NCBI RefSeq assembly: GCF_010015445.1
Contig: NC_053123.1
Coordinates: forward strand, 8,783,434 to 8,847,433
DNA: 64,000 nt
Source: Perca fluviatilis
Lineage: Eukaryota; Chordata; Actinopteri; Perciformes; Percidae
Reading direction: 5' to 3'
The position numbers were made by a program, and so were the translations under genes. Below, piece after piece: positions 45,855-58,463 of this stretch (positions are counted from its first letter, which is position 1; each line of letters opens with the position of its first letter). Under the pieces are notes generated by a model, which worked only from the letters and a program-made list of their open reading frames with translations, ran no database searches and had not been told where the DNA came from.

Positions 45855-45856
<2 letters not shown>

Positions 45857-46097
45857 GAAAAGCACAGACATCCTCTGCTCTTCTGTGACCTTAGCAGTAG
45901 TTTAACATTTAGAAGGGATGAGGGTTCAAGTTCCTGATCCCTTTCTGCTCTACTTTCAATTGTATTGACTCTTGAATGGCTCAGTCACAAGTGGCCGCAC
46001 AGCATTCACTCACGACCTTTCTGAGGAGCTGTCTTTTGTGTTGCCTTGGCATGCTATTCACCTGTTAAATTGGTAAAAGACTTGGAGGCTTTATCAG

Positions 46098-46612
46098 TAG
46101 GGTTGGGTACCTTTCGCGTCTTAACCAATACTACTACCGGTACCTGAAATTCGGTTCCGGTACCAAACAGTACTTTTTTCGGTACTTTCCCTCTGTAATT
46201 GCAAAAAAAAAAAAAAATTCTGTTGTAAAAATAATTCCAAACCTATTTACTTAGAACATTGTCATTTATTTAGAATATTTTACACTGACAGAAATTAAAC
46301 ACAAACAAAAATAAAACCCGTCTCTCTGTTCTCCCAAACCCATCCCTACAACCTATTAAATTGAATAATTATTCTACTTTTATTCTTGTATTTGTATATT
46401 ATTCTATTTTAGCCTGTTTTATTTTCATCATTTTAATTGCTATTTAATGTTTCATGTAAAGCACTTTGAATTGCCTCGTTGCTGAAAGGTGGTCAGAGAG
46501 GACAGATGAGCTTGCGCTTGCTCTCAGGTACCGAAATTTGACTTTACGTGAACCAATACTCGGTAGTACCGACGTGATTGGGTAAAAGTACCGGGTTCGG
46601 TACCCAACCCTA
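46098..46612. mobile_element. hAT-type MITE
   Basis: Starts TAGGGTTGGGTACC and ends with the inverse GGTACCCAACCCTA. An exact 8-bp direct repeat TTTATCAG flanks it (46090-46097, 46613-46620), the hAT target size. 515 bp, non-coding; a CATGTAAAGCACTTTGAATT segment inside resembles a LINE tail. Confidence 0.8.
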
Positions 46613-47711
46613 TTTATCAGACATATCAAGTTCAGATAGTGAGCAGAGACCACACTTCAAGGCGTTATATTGGTGTAATGACATCACATTGCCTTGATGT
46701 ATTGGGCAGTAAGGCATGTGAACACAGACACAGATCCGAACTTTGAGGAAAAGATAAGAAGACAACCAAAATAAATATAACAAAATAAAAAATAGACCCA
46801 CAGTGATGCTGCAACAGACACTACCACCCTCCCACGTATGGTTCCTTTTATTTCTTCTGTAAATAAGGGTCTGAGACAACAAATGCTAGTCCGAGACAAT
46901 ATTTTATGCAGTTGGTTATTGAGATCCGGCATTTTACTGCATTCATGACGGCATTATATTATGTCATTGGCAGTTAAATAGTTCCCTTACTTCTTTGTTC
47001 CCTTAAAAATCCCAGAGAAATATGAAATATAAGCTACTACATAACAATTTATTCTAATGGACAAGTTGGAAGTGAAAAATAATGCCACAGTTTACAGCAG
47101 ATTTGCACACCCTCCTTTGTTACATTTTTCCTCAGATTGTTCTTGTACACTTGTACCATTGCAAAAAATCATAATGTGACACAAAGACTGTGCTGGGATG
47201 TAAGAGCATGTCCACGATGGGTGACCTTAGTGATATGAGGATGATAAGGTTATGTAGGCTACATAACTGATAGACTGGGAAGAAAAACCATACCGCTCAA
47301 ATAGGTAGGCTAGTATCTGGAAATGAAAATGCATCTATAGTCGGGTCCTCAATATCATCTCCGGACATATGTTTAACTCCCTGAGAAGTAATACAGCTTC
47401 TTCATCAACGGGATCATCGACAAAAGGAAATGCCATGTTTGGAGAAAAAAAAACGTTTTATAGTCTGCCTAACGGTTAATAAACAAACACTGTTTTTTTT
47501 TTTTTTTTTTTTTTTTCATGCAGATATAACAAACTGCGCTAAAATGCGTCTGATACAGACTGAATGAATGAATGGATGAATGAGGAAATGAAAGCGCTGT
47601 GTCAGAGGGAGGAGACTGAGAGAAACTCTAGGTTTCTTGGAAGAAAATCTGCTCCCGACAGGTTAGGTTCACAGGCTCAGTTACCATAGTAACTGACTCA
47701 GAGGTTAAGTT

Positions 47712-48090
47712 CCCTCTCTTTCTGAAACTGGCTGGAGTTACCCCTCTCTCTCAGGTTTAACCCTTGTGTTGACTTCGGGTCAAATTGACCAGTTTTCAAT
47801 TTTTTTTATATCAGAAAATATGGGATGTAGAAATAAGCGCTGAAAATGTGTAGAAGAAAAATTTTACAATTTAAAACGTTGGAAAAAGCCAAAAAATTGT
47901 TTTGTTTAAGGTTAACGGGAAGACAACACAAGGGTTAAATAACCTCTCTTTCTGAAACGGGCTGGAGTTACCCCTCTCTCTCAGGTTTAAATAACCTCTC
48001 TTTCTGAAACTGAAAACTCTGAGTTTCCCTCATCTCAGGGTTAACAAACTCTGAGTTTTCACTAAACCTGCTTTCTGAAACGGGCCTCAT
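47712..48090. repeat. 52-bp tandem repeat, probable transposon subterminal region
   Basis: The unit CCTCTCTTTCTGAAAC...CTCAGGTTTAAATAA repeats three times (about 47712, 47943 and 47995) with 52-bp spacing between the last two. The block ends at 48087 with CTTTCTGAAACGGGCC, similar in style to the Harbinger-like end at 28769. The first unit is interrupted by the element at 47761-47934. Confidence 0.65.
47761..47934. mobile_element. piggyBac-type MITE with TTAA target duplication
   Basis: A 174-bp element with ends CCCTTGTGTTG and CAACACAAGGG and TTAA on both sides (47757-47760, 47935-47938). The neighbouring tandem unit shows the uninterrupted site TTTAAATAACC, so the insertion is confirmed internally. 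Non-coding. Confidence 0.85.
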
Positions 48091-50307
48091 CCGCCGGCTC
48101 AGTTTGTCAACAACAAACTCCCTTCCGTTGTCGCTCCCTTCCATTGACACTTATGTATTTGTGTTGTGGCTTTTGTATTTGAGTTGTGGACCTAGTAGGT
48201 ATTGACATACGCCGATACGCAGCGGAGCCGGTCTGCAGACGTTCTGCCTTCAGTGGAAATCCGGAGTAAGCGTTGTTTCTGTTGCCTGTAACGTTTCGGA
48301 GCATCAGAGAGCAGCGCAGAAATTTAGGTGGCACTGTAATGAGGCACCGAAATCTGAGTAGCTATTCCGTCCTGTAGATACCGGGCACCGGTGCCATATT
48401 AGCACCGGATTTTAACATGCGCCGTTAATGTGAACAGAAAATTGCCTTGCCTGTATCTTTTCGCGGCAAACGTGCGTGTGTGGAAAGCAGTTGCACAACA
48501 GCAACCAAATAAAATATTGACTTCTTTTGAAATAAGATTTAAGTTTTTATGTTTTTATTAGAAAAAAACACAAATATTGTAGGTGGTTGCCAAAGGGGGC
48601 AACTAGAGGCCACGAAATGGTTGCCAATTGACTCAATCTGGTTGCCAAGGGCATTGCTCCACAGCGCTACAGTGGTCAAAATCTCCAATGGCTACAGTTA
48701 AATTTGTGTGTATTTTGTAACCATTGTTAATTATTAACATAGGGTGAAGCATTGCTATTGTTGCCAGATTACTAAACCTTACAAATGGATAGAACGCTGG
48801 TGTAACTGTTGACTGGAACTCCTACAGACACCTTCCAGCTAATCAGAAAATAGGACTTTTTGTGGCCACTGGCCAGGATATCAAACACTTCAGCTCCTTC
48901 ATTGGAAATCAGAGGCTCATATAAATGAAATGGAAGAAATGCATATTTCCTATTTCTTGTTTTTTGCAGCCTTTGTTTCTTATTAGAAATCCCAACCCCA
49001 AGGTGTGTTAGTAACTGGATAGATATTGTTTCATTATCAGGTATAAGGGGATTTTTTTTAATTGTGTTTTAGTGATGCATTTGGATAGTGCTTGATAAGC
49101 AGCCACAGGAAAAGCTGTTCCATATTCAGTGAGGCATGGACTAACCCTAACCAGCAAGGATGATTTTCAGATTTCCTTACAGGTCCTCTGGGTGCAGGCC
49201 TGTGGACTAAAAGGCTGCCACACGATCAATCAGTGGCCCTGCCAACCACTATTTAATGTTTGAGCAAGGAGATGGGGAGGGACTAAAAGAGGGAGGGAGG
49301 GAGGGAGGGAGGGGGGGGAGGAATTAGCAAGATGTTGAGTAAGAGCAGGACGGAAAGTAGGGGAACATAAAAGAGGAAGAACAAGTTAGAATGGGACAGG
49401 AGGAGATGGAGATAGAGAGTGAAGAGAAACTTTTAACCACTGTAGAGCAAAAAAAAAAAAATGCAACAAAAACAATAAAACATTTGGCCAAGACCCACAG
49501 CTTCTCTCTCAGTCATCTTTTTCCAATTTCTCTCTTTCTCTGTTTCTTGATTCCTCTCTCGTTTTTTTTTCTGTCCCTGCAGTAGAGCTGTAATTACTGT
49601 GATTTAACCCAGATACATAACGTTAAAAGCCCAACATAGTTATAAATAAACCATCAATTTATGAATATCTATCTGTGCTGTGCCTTTGTAGATAGGAGCT
49701 GAGCCAGAGAATGTATTAATTAAACCCTTGTTTGACATCAACACTTTAAACCCTGGTCGTCTCCATTCACCAAATGTGTAGAGACTGTAGCTCCATTCTG
49801 TACACATCCCTAGACCAATAATATCAGACCTAATAAGATTATTTTAGGAGCAGTAGACTTTTAGGCCATTAAAAGTTGTTGTTGTAATGTTTACAGTGGA
49901 GACATAATCTATATCTATATTTTAGATTACATTCTGTGTTAAGTGTAGCAAGTACCTTGTTGGGGGACTAAGAGCTTGATGGGATATTTTAGTGTTTCAG
50001 TGTTATAGCCTACAGTGGGTGAAAATAGTCCCTCAGAAATGCACTATTTACTCCTTTTGTGAGTAATGTTCGCTGAAAACTACCATGCTCAGCTAGTTTA
50101 GGGAATTCTACTTCCTAAATAATTAAGCTACGTGTGACTCATTTTAGAAGATTATTGTCTCCAGAACAAACAAATGAGCTTCAGGCTACGAAAATACTGA
50201 GAGGTCGTGTAATGCATTGTTGGTTTTGGTATTTTTGTGGGATTTAGTAACGATAAGAAAAAATATAAAACACCAGCCTTATAGTCTTCATAAAATGTGT
50301 CTTGAAT

Positions 50308-50359
50308 TATTTTCAGAGTGATGTGATTTAGATATTTAGCATGTTTGCAACCACAACAG
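50308..50359 (+). repeat. direct repeat with 53804-53856
   Basis: ATTTTCAGAGTGATGTGATT and about 50 bases overall recur at 53804 with few differences. Family unknown. Confidence 0.7.
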
Positions 50360-51165
50360 GTCGTGTGATAATAATTCTTTATGTCGTGGTTTTCAGCGCT
50401 GTGATAACATGTCCTATTATCAGGATTCATTTGTGGTCATTAGAGATGCATTTGCTGACTCCTGCTGTTTCCACTGTCTCATTTGCTGAAACATAGCCAG
50501 GGCAAAAACAAATGAGGAATCGCAGAAGGCAGAGTGTACACAATAGAGATGTTTGCATTCAGCTGTACAGTGGTATCTGCAGGCCATTCATCATATCTGG
50601 GCAGTCAACGCAGAAACACAGTCAGTACCAATATGTCTGTCTCTCCCCCTTCCCTCCCTCTCTTGCTCCAATTCTACCTCTCTCTGCGCGTCTCTCCCCT
50701 AACATCCAGTCCCACCCACTTTCCCTCCTTTCTTCCTCTCTGCCCAATCCCCCTCCTGCTATAGCTTCCACTCTCTCCATCTTCCATCCCCTTCCCTCTC
50801 TCCATCCACCTTACTCGTACACCCAAACCCCACCTACAGTCTGTCTCAGAGTAGAAAACACAATCATTTATTCATTTGTTTTCCCTTCCGTCCCTGAGCA
50901 GGCTATTTTTACTGGTAAATACCAAGTTGCCAGCGGGGACGTTACCATATGGTGTCAGACTTAGAATTCAAAATAATTTACTTCCTGTTGTTTCTCTGCA
51001 ATCATACTAACTGTGCTTTTAGCTTTGTTTTGCTTTGCCTTTCTACCCATTACCCTATTTATATGTGGCTGTCCAGGTGTGTATTATTTTTATGATTACC
51101 AGCTGATTCTAATAGAATCAGAAAAGACTTACAGTAATCTCCTGGTCAGCAGCAGGCTTTACATG

Positions 51166-51235
51166 TCAAGTCAATTTTATTTATATAGCCCAACATCACA
51201 AATTTGCCTCAAGGGGCTTGTGTCACTCTGTTGGT
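51166..51235 (+). repeat. fish retroelement tail
   Basis: TCAATTTTATTTATATAGCC followed by ACATCACAAATTTGCCTCAA is a segment that I recall as common in teleost retroelement tails. Recognised from memory; limits approximate. Confidence 0.4.
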
Positions 51236-52846
51236 CATTTCCAAAAATGTCAGAAATAGTACTAACATTGTGTTAAACGATTAGTACTTGAGGTCAGCTT
51301 GGCTGCTGAAGCATGCCTAATTATTTGCATTGTGTCCTATGTCCATTTACATTCCTGAGGTGCAGAAATAAATATACCAGAGGCATTCTCCTGCCAAAAG
51401 CATATGTATTGGCCGGGTCCTTTTCAGATTTCTTTTTTTTTTTTTTGGTCAATAGCTTTCTAATTCAGACCAACTTTATATTTATCTGGGTCTCCTGCCA
51501 TAGACACAACCTCCACCTCGAGTTTTTGAAGAAAAATTGACCGAATGCAACACACAAGTTACACCATTAATTGATATGCCTATAAGGTGTGTAGCAAATG
51601 TGACCTACCTTTTTACAAGCTTTTGTACAAATCCATCATACTGTTCATGTTAAAAAGACAGACAAACTAAATTAAAAGGACCAAATGCATCATACTGTAT
51701 GTCTCAAGTGTTTCTATCCTCAATATTACACATATGTTTAGCTTATCCAAAGCAGCTTACAATTAATGCATTCAACCATGTGTATACAACACAAAAATTG
51801 CAAGAATCATGCCAGTATCAACTCAACAAATATGCTGAACTGCTTCAAGTGCTACATTAAGAAACAATAAGAGATAGAGAACAAGTATTATCTGCCAGCT
51901 GCAGAAAGAGAAAGCCATGATTACTTTAAAAGATGTCTATTCAAACTGGATTACTATTATCAAGTGACCTAGGAATTTGCAGTGGATAATTTGCCCTGAA
52001 TCCCGACTTTCTAAACAGCAATTGCAGACAAAAAATATGGCAGATCAAATCACGGCTAACCAACTCTTACGATTGCACTCTAATACTCCACATACGTGCT
52101 CAGTGTTCAGTGACTACCCCTGCCATTTACACTTGAACAGCAGCAGACAATGTAGAATAGTGAAGCAGAATGGGGCCACAGACTGGCTGTTGACTGGTAT
52201 GTTAATCTTTAGTGGTTAAACGTCTCATTCTTTGCCTTAAGTAGTGTGTGCTGTAGAGGATAATATTGTCTTTTACAACCCATGATTTGACATTTGCTGA
52301 GACAGTATTTGCCATTTACTAGCAATAATGGATAGTAATTGGTCTGTGTAAAATATTTACTGGATTCAGCAGCACGCAGCATAACTATATAGTATCTTAT
52401 TGTTGACAGAATGGGGACAAGGGTACTTTGACTTCTCCGGGATAGAGTGGGGTTACTGAGGTGTTAGCTGCTCTGCATAGCTACCACTCTCCATGATCCC
52501 TGCTCTCAGTGACTTGAGAATACATCAAGTTCTGCTTTTTAGAAAATGTACTTTGATTGTAACAGCCTCTGGTTTGCTTTGCCTAGTGTGTTAAAGAACA
52601 AGACAGCTTAAAAGAGAAGCTCTTAACCAAGCAAACTCTGGTGCAATTTGTTTAAACCACAATCTTTTTCTAAACCTTAGCAAGTAGATTTGTTTCAATT
52701 CACAAAGTTAACCCAGTGTTTAAAATGACTGTTTGACATCATGCACTGGTTTCTCTTTCGAAAACATGATTGAGAATGCAGTTTTGTTTTATAGGAACAT
52801 AGGAGACAGGGTTGGAGTCCGTCAAATTTGTAAGATGTATTGTGGC

Positions 52847-53046
52847 GGGCGCCCGGATAGCTCAGTTGGTAGAGCGGGCGCCCATATATAGTGGTTTACT
52901 CCTCGACACAGCGGACCAATGTTCGACTCCGACCTGCGGTCCTTTATTGCATGTCATTTCCCTTCTCTCTCCCCTTTCATGTATTCACCTATCTTGTCAA
53001 TAAATGCCTACAAATGCCCCAAAAATCTTTAAATAAAAACAAACAA
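52847..53046 (+). mobile_element. tRNA-derived SINE
   Basis: The head carries RNA polymerase III promoter boxes: box A TAGCTCAGTTGGTAGAGC (52858-52875) and box B GTTCGACTCC (52921-52930). A tRNA-unrelated body and an A-rich tail follow. A perfect 15-bp target duplication AAGATGTATTGTGGC flanks it (52832-52846, 53047-53061), so it is a full insertion and fairly recent. It is not a tRNA gene: the acceptor stem cannot form and the tail is SINE-like. Confidence 0.88.
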
Positions 53047-53803
53047 AAGATGTATTGTGGCTGTAATCTAAACTACCATCATACAGTGCGGTGATACGGC
53101 ATTATAACTGCAGAAGTACCACCCTGTCACAATAAACAGATCCCCTGCTACTCTCACTCTCTGAAGCTCCTCTGAGAGCAGCAGTGTGGTTGTCTACAGT
53201 GTTCTCGCTTTCTCACACCAGATGCTATCAGTCACATCTCCCCTCCTCCTCTTCAGCACCAAGAAGACAGACAAATCCTCACTCTCCTCTATAGGCATAC
53301 ACATATATATGTCCTCACATGGCAGCAGAATGGCATAGGTTGAAAATATGAAGACATTTGTTAAAGCAGTACAATCAGAAGTATTGCAAACATTTAGATA
53401 GAGTGGTTGTAGTTTCCTGAAGTTAAACCCTAATAACAAATGTAATGTCATCTTTTATACCTACAGCTCTTTTCTTGCTACGGACTCCCCTTTCATGGAG
53501 TTAATTAATTCAAGACACCATTGTCTTAATCATTAGTGACTGAAGTGTCCACTGGGTGTTTGGTGTAGCATGTGTGCATGAATCTAATATACAATAACAC
53601 TGGGCATGTGTAAGTGTTTGTACTCAGGCCCTTGTTCTGCAGGTCTAGTTATGAAATATTTATAATGCCGAGGATAATGTCAGAGTTATAAATCACAGTC
53701 TTAATGTTCCCTGAGCACCCATTTTTCTTCCTCTCTATTAGGCTTGGTCATTCCTTTGCATCCATTAGTGGATCATGGCCATCCCTGGACCTGTACCTTT
53801 TTA

Positions 53804-53928
53804 TATTTTCAGAGTGATGTGAATTAGATATCTAACATGTTTGCAACCAAAACAGATTGCATGAATTACCTCTTCTGAAGAGTCCATGTTTTTTAATCCT
53901 CCGTGTCCTCCTTGGCTACTAGCAATTG
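53804..53928 (+). repeat. composite repeat copy
   Basis: The first half repeats 50308-50359 directly. The second half (53869-53928, CCTCTTCTGAAGAGTC to GCTACTAGCAATTG) is the reverse complement of 60672-60733. This suggests that a single family, or two adjacent ones, scattered through the intron. Confidence 0.6.
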
Positions 53929-56434
53929 TTGGAAAAAATCATTTATTTATCATTATCTTTATCAATGAGTTCAGCATTTAAATGCATGTTGCAGAGCTGA
54001 ATCTAGTTCAAGACTACTGTAGTTTTGAGTCTGTGTGTCATTTGAAGTTGTATGCTGGTATGATACCAGAGTGGTGTTACCGATACCCAAAGACTAATTT
54101 CTCTGATGAAAATGTTTGTTTCATTTTCAAAATTCTAATGTAGCTGAGCAAGAACTTTGCCTAACTAAAAACAGTCTAGAATTGTTGCAATAATGATTTT
54201 AAATGAGTACTTCTGTGACTAAAGATTAAGTTAACAATCCTACAAATCTGACCGTTTTCAATATGCCAAATATGTGGGAATTTCGTTTGTGCGTGCGTGC
54301 ACCTGTGCTGTAAACCCTTGATGTTCGAAGGATGCCATGTGATCATGCATGGTTCGTTACACAGCTTCAATCATCAGATGTGATTAAACTGGATAAATTA
54401 TGAATGCTGGAACAGACACACATAGAAACACAAATGTACATTGTGCAACATGCCACTAGCTAATGTTGTTAACAGGACGAACACTAAGGATGTCTTCCTT
54501 CTGATTCAAGACCTGCTTTTTAAAGCAGGAATTTGTTCTAGTCCCCCTGAAATATTGCATTATTGCACTCTGGCTTTGTTATTCATATGTAGAATTTGTT
54601 TAGTGATACAGATACAAGTAAAAAAAAAACTTGCACTGAAAAACCTGCTGGCATTTTGTAATGAGACTGCAGCTTTTTGTTTACATTACGATTCAGGCTT
54701 TGCCAATGTTGTCAAGGTGCTTCTGTCCTACTCAGCAGCACTACCCAGCCTTACAAGTATTCATGCTGGATGTATTTCTGTTCAGATTTCACACTACATT
54801 AACTGTCTGATCCCACCTGTAATTTGTGACCGGGGTTAGATGTTACAACCAGGCTGCTTAGTGGCTTTAATGTGGTTAATGGGCCAGAATAACTCTATGG
54901 CAGCCATTCCAGTCAGGTCCTGCTCAGGTTTTAGTTGAGTACATGCTTTTTAGCATTATTATAGTGATTATTTTTGGTTTGGATCAGGAAGTGAGGCTGA
55001 TACAGACAAGCTCATCCATTCTCTGTCACATATGATCGTTTTCTACATCTCCATCCACATATTTTTTTTCCTCGAAGGACATATGGGTTGAAATTAGTTT
55101 TTGCAGTTGATTTCATTCGTTGCTACCGTTGGTGCTGCCAACATGCAAAGTCGCCTGCTGCTGCGTTAAATATAAAGCCATCTCACTGCAGTAATTCTAC
55201 CCTATTGATCCCCTTCTCAAAATAAATTGTTTTTAAAACCGTGCAGGACTGATGCAGTGTAAAAGATACTTTTATTTTCCAACCAAGATGGACGAAGAAC
55301 CTTTTTGTTTTATAAAACAACTTCTCTCTCACACACTTCACCTTGCTGTTGATGTGTAAAGGAACTCTGTGTAGGCATTTTTATCAGAAGCTACAGAGTT
55401 GTTTTATCTTTGTATTTGCTTGGCTGTCAGAAACTCTCCATCTGCAGAGTAATTATAGGGCAGCCTCTCTAGGCAGCCTCACACCATCTTTTATCAGTCA
55501 TCAGCACTTGACTATTTTTACTCCTCACTGGTGAGTCAAAGAAGTAAAGGTGTGATCAGATATAAACGTCAGAAGAGAATGTCTGCGTGTGTGTGTGTGC
55601 TCTGGTTATTTCTTGTTAGTCACACAGTGGAAGCGTTTCACAGCTATACTAAACAGCTCTGTGCAGCTCAGATATGCTGCTGAAATAGAATTGTTAAAAA
55701 AATAACTTCCTAGTGGGAACTTGACAGTCTGAGACATTGTCTACAATAATGTCAAATTGAAGGACTGTCACTGTATCTAAAGAATTGCCATTATTTCCTA
55801 CCTTTACAGTCGCTGTGGTAACTATACAAGTGCAAATGTAGCTCAGACTGTGTAAAGGATTTTGACTGGGAGACCTGATGAATTGTGAGTATTTATTAGT
55901 GTGATAGGACCCCACAGTTTCGATGTTCTCCCCTCCCTGGTCGTTATCTTGTATCGCCGCTACGGCGCTGTTGCGTGTGATCTGTACACGAGAGGAACCG
56001 CCTTGTGAACTTCATTAAATATTAATATCAGCTCAATTAATTGCACTGTACAACACAAGTGTGCTGTGCTGTAGTCCACAACATGTGAGGTGGTTAACAG
56101 CTGAGGGGAGTCCATTTTAAGACTGTAGCTGTATCGGTTGATCATAAAATACAAATGTCATCATACTAGTATCTGTAAATGCAACCACTCCACAACTAGA
56201 ACTCGATGTGCAGGGTGTCAAGTCAATACTCCAACAAACCAAGACTAATAAAAGAGCCCCAGCCATGATCATATCTCTGGTTACCTTCTGAAATGCTGTT
56301 CAGATCAATTGGTTTTTAATTTTTCATCTCTTATTATAAGTGTTCCTTAGAGCAGTAAACGGTCAACAACTGTCATAAATGTCTTATGGCCTCTGTTCTG
56401 TTTTCTACTTGCTATTTTGTTTTCTGTTGTGAAA

Positions 56435-56492
56435 CCCTGTGACGTCTTCTCTTGAAAGGTGCTATATAAATAACCAATATTATTATTATTAG
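56435..56492 (+). repeat. LINE 3' terminal tail
   Basis: AAAGGTGCTATATAAATAAC followed by an (ATT)n run, the same terminal signature as the fragment ending at 37660; only the tail is left. Confidence 0.5.
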
Positions 56493-58281
56493 CATCCCAT
56501 GAAACTACTCTTGGCTGATGTTTTTGGCGACAATTTCTCGTTGTCACTAGATGTACTATTTTTTTTTGATGTATTATGTTTTTTATACCTTAGTCACTGT
56601 GCTCACATCTCTATGCATTTCCCCCTCAACAGAGATCCTCCAGATCCACAGGAGACATTATGCAACTGTTTTCACAGTCTGACTAGAACTAGCCATGGTT
56701 GGTAAATTGATCCTGATGTGTAACATCAGTAGATTTCCCCGTTAATGCATGCCGGAAGACATTGTCAGTCAAGGCCAATCACGAGTATTGCAACCTGACT
56801 GATGATCTTTTCAGAATTTTAACCTGAATAGGACTGTCTGTTGAATCCATATTCTACCTTTACCGTACCTATCATCACTGCAGCGGTTATTCCACTCTAG
56901 TCACCCGCAAATGCCAGGACTCGCTGTAGCTTGTAAAAAATCCGAGAACAAATCACATGACCCACTCACGTCCTACTGTTCCCAGGTGGATTTATTGTAG
57001 GAGAGCATCCCTTTAATGTATGAATGGCTCGACGATCAAGCTGTTGCAATGGACTCATAGTGAACTATTAGCTTTTCTTGCCTTATGCAGTGGGGGGAAC
57101 TCGAAAGACCAGGCGGTAGAACTCCCAGAGCAGCCAACAGTTAGTTCCATGGTGATCGATGGTAAACTGATGCTTGCAATGGATCCATTACCAAGAAACC
57201 TGGGCTTCCTCATACTGCAATTTGTTACCTGGCAATAGATTATATGGTGGTGAGGGTGGCCTCGGGGAAAAGAGACTGGGAAAGCCTAATTTTCCCCTTA
57301 ATGCATTACTTTTTTATATTGAGCACTATGCTGTTGGGCCAGTGGAACACGTAAATATGAAGGGGGCGAGGCCATATAGGAGAGGAAGTGAAAGCAAACA
57401 AGCAAGAAAGTAAGGGAAACAGAAGGGTGAGATAGAAAAATGGACATGTAATTTATCTTCATTCCACGAGATAATTTCCATCCCTTCCTTTATCTTTTTT
57501 GGCAAGCAATGAGGTGTAACTGATGTCAGCATCTTCCTTTCTACTCTCCCCATGTTTACACACAGCTTTACACCTTCTGAGGTTTTATTACGAAACTGAG
57601 AGTAAGCAAAGAAAGAGACAGATATAGGGAGGGGCCTTGAGAGGAAGACCAGGCAGTGATGTCAAATAGAGGGATAAAGAAGAGAAATGAGTGACCGCAG
57701 ACAGAGAGTGGAAGAGGTACAGGAGCGATTGAGTTCAGAGAGGCAAAGGACAAGCAGAACGCGAACAGAGATTGTTCACCTTGCCGCCCATGGAGTAGCT
57801 GACCCAGAGCTGCTGAATGGCTGCAGTACGCCGCTCAGCATTTCTACTAACAAAAAAGTCAGCATTGTTGTTTCTGTTGGAAAAATCCAGTTTGCTGTCC
57901 ATATACTTAAAGCCCCGCTCCAGCCAGTGTAACTTCGTGTTTAACGCTTAACGTTTTTTTTCCTCAAACAGAGAATGGTTGTGCGAATAATAGTTGGATG
58001 TAATGTATTACCATGGTAACCAGATTGTAGCAACAGCATCTTGGAAAACAGTAATATGGCACTCAATTTGATGGATTTACTGTTTACCAGACCACAAATG
58101 TGACAAGGATTAACACATCACAGACTCTCTTGTTTTCCGTCTCCTCCTGGCGAGGCGGCCATCTGGCTGCTGCAGCTGCACCGAGGAGCCACAGCGCCGC
58201 ACGCAGGCCGTAGAGCACCGCAAGACAGAGATGTTGCCGAGCTCTGTCGGTGTGTTGTGTTGTTTCTACCAGTGGGGTTTT

Positions 58282-58463
58282 GTACGGAGCCCCCCTGGTC
58301 CCACTTTGTCAAAAAAATTAATTATAACTATCTTGTCTTGAGGCCTCAAGATACTATCTTGTGGCCACGAGATAGTATCTTGAGGCCTCAAGATACTATC
58401 TCGTGGCCACAAGATAATTATAATTAATTTTTTTGACAAAGTGGGACCAGGGGGGCTCCGTAC
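58282..58463. mobile_element. 182-bp near-perfect hairpin element
   Basis: Begins GTACGGAGCCCCCCTGGTCC and ends with the inverse; both arms run through CACTTTGTCAAAAAAATTAA. The centre is a chain of AGATACTATCT units joined by GGCCTCAAG and GGCCACGAG. The sequence can fold almost entirely. It shares the end GTACGGAGCC with 2997-3017. Non-coding. Confidence 0.8.

Noticed and set aside
45426..45905. 159-codon open frame in tmem163 intron 2
   Set aside because: Composition is Ser/Leu/Phe from CT-rich low-complexity DNA; no splice context.
50640..50850. Pro/Ser-rich open frame at a pyrimidine-rich stretch
   Set aside because: Low-complexity CCT/TCT sequence gives long frames by chance; no homology recognised.
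52847..52935. Possible tRNA gene from box A/B motifs
   Set aside because: Acceptor-stem pairing is absent, and the sequence runs into a SINE body with target duplications, so it is a retroposon head.
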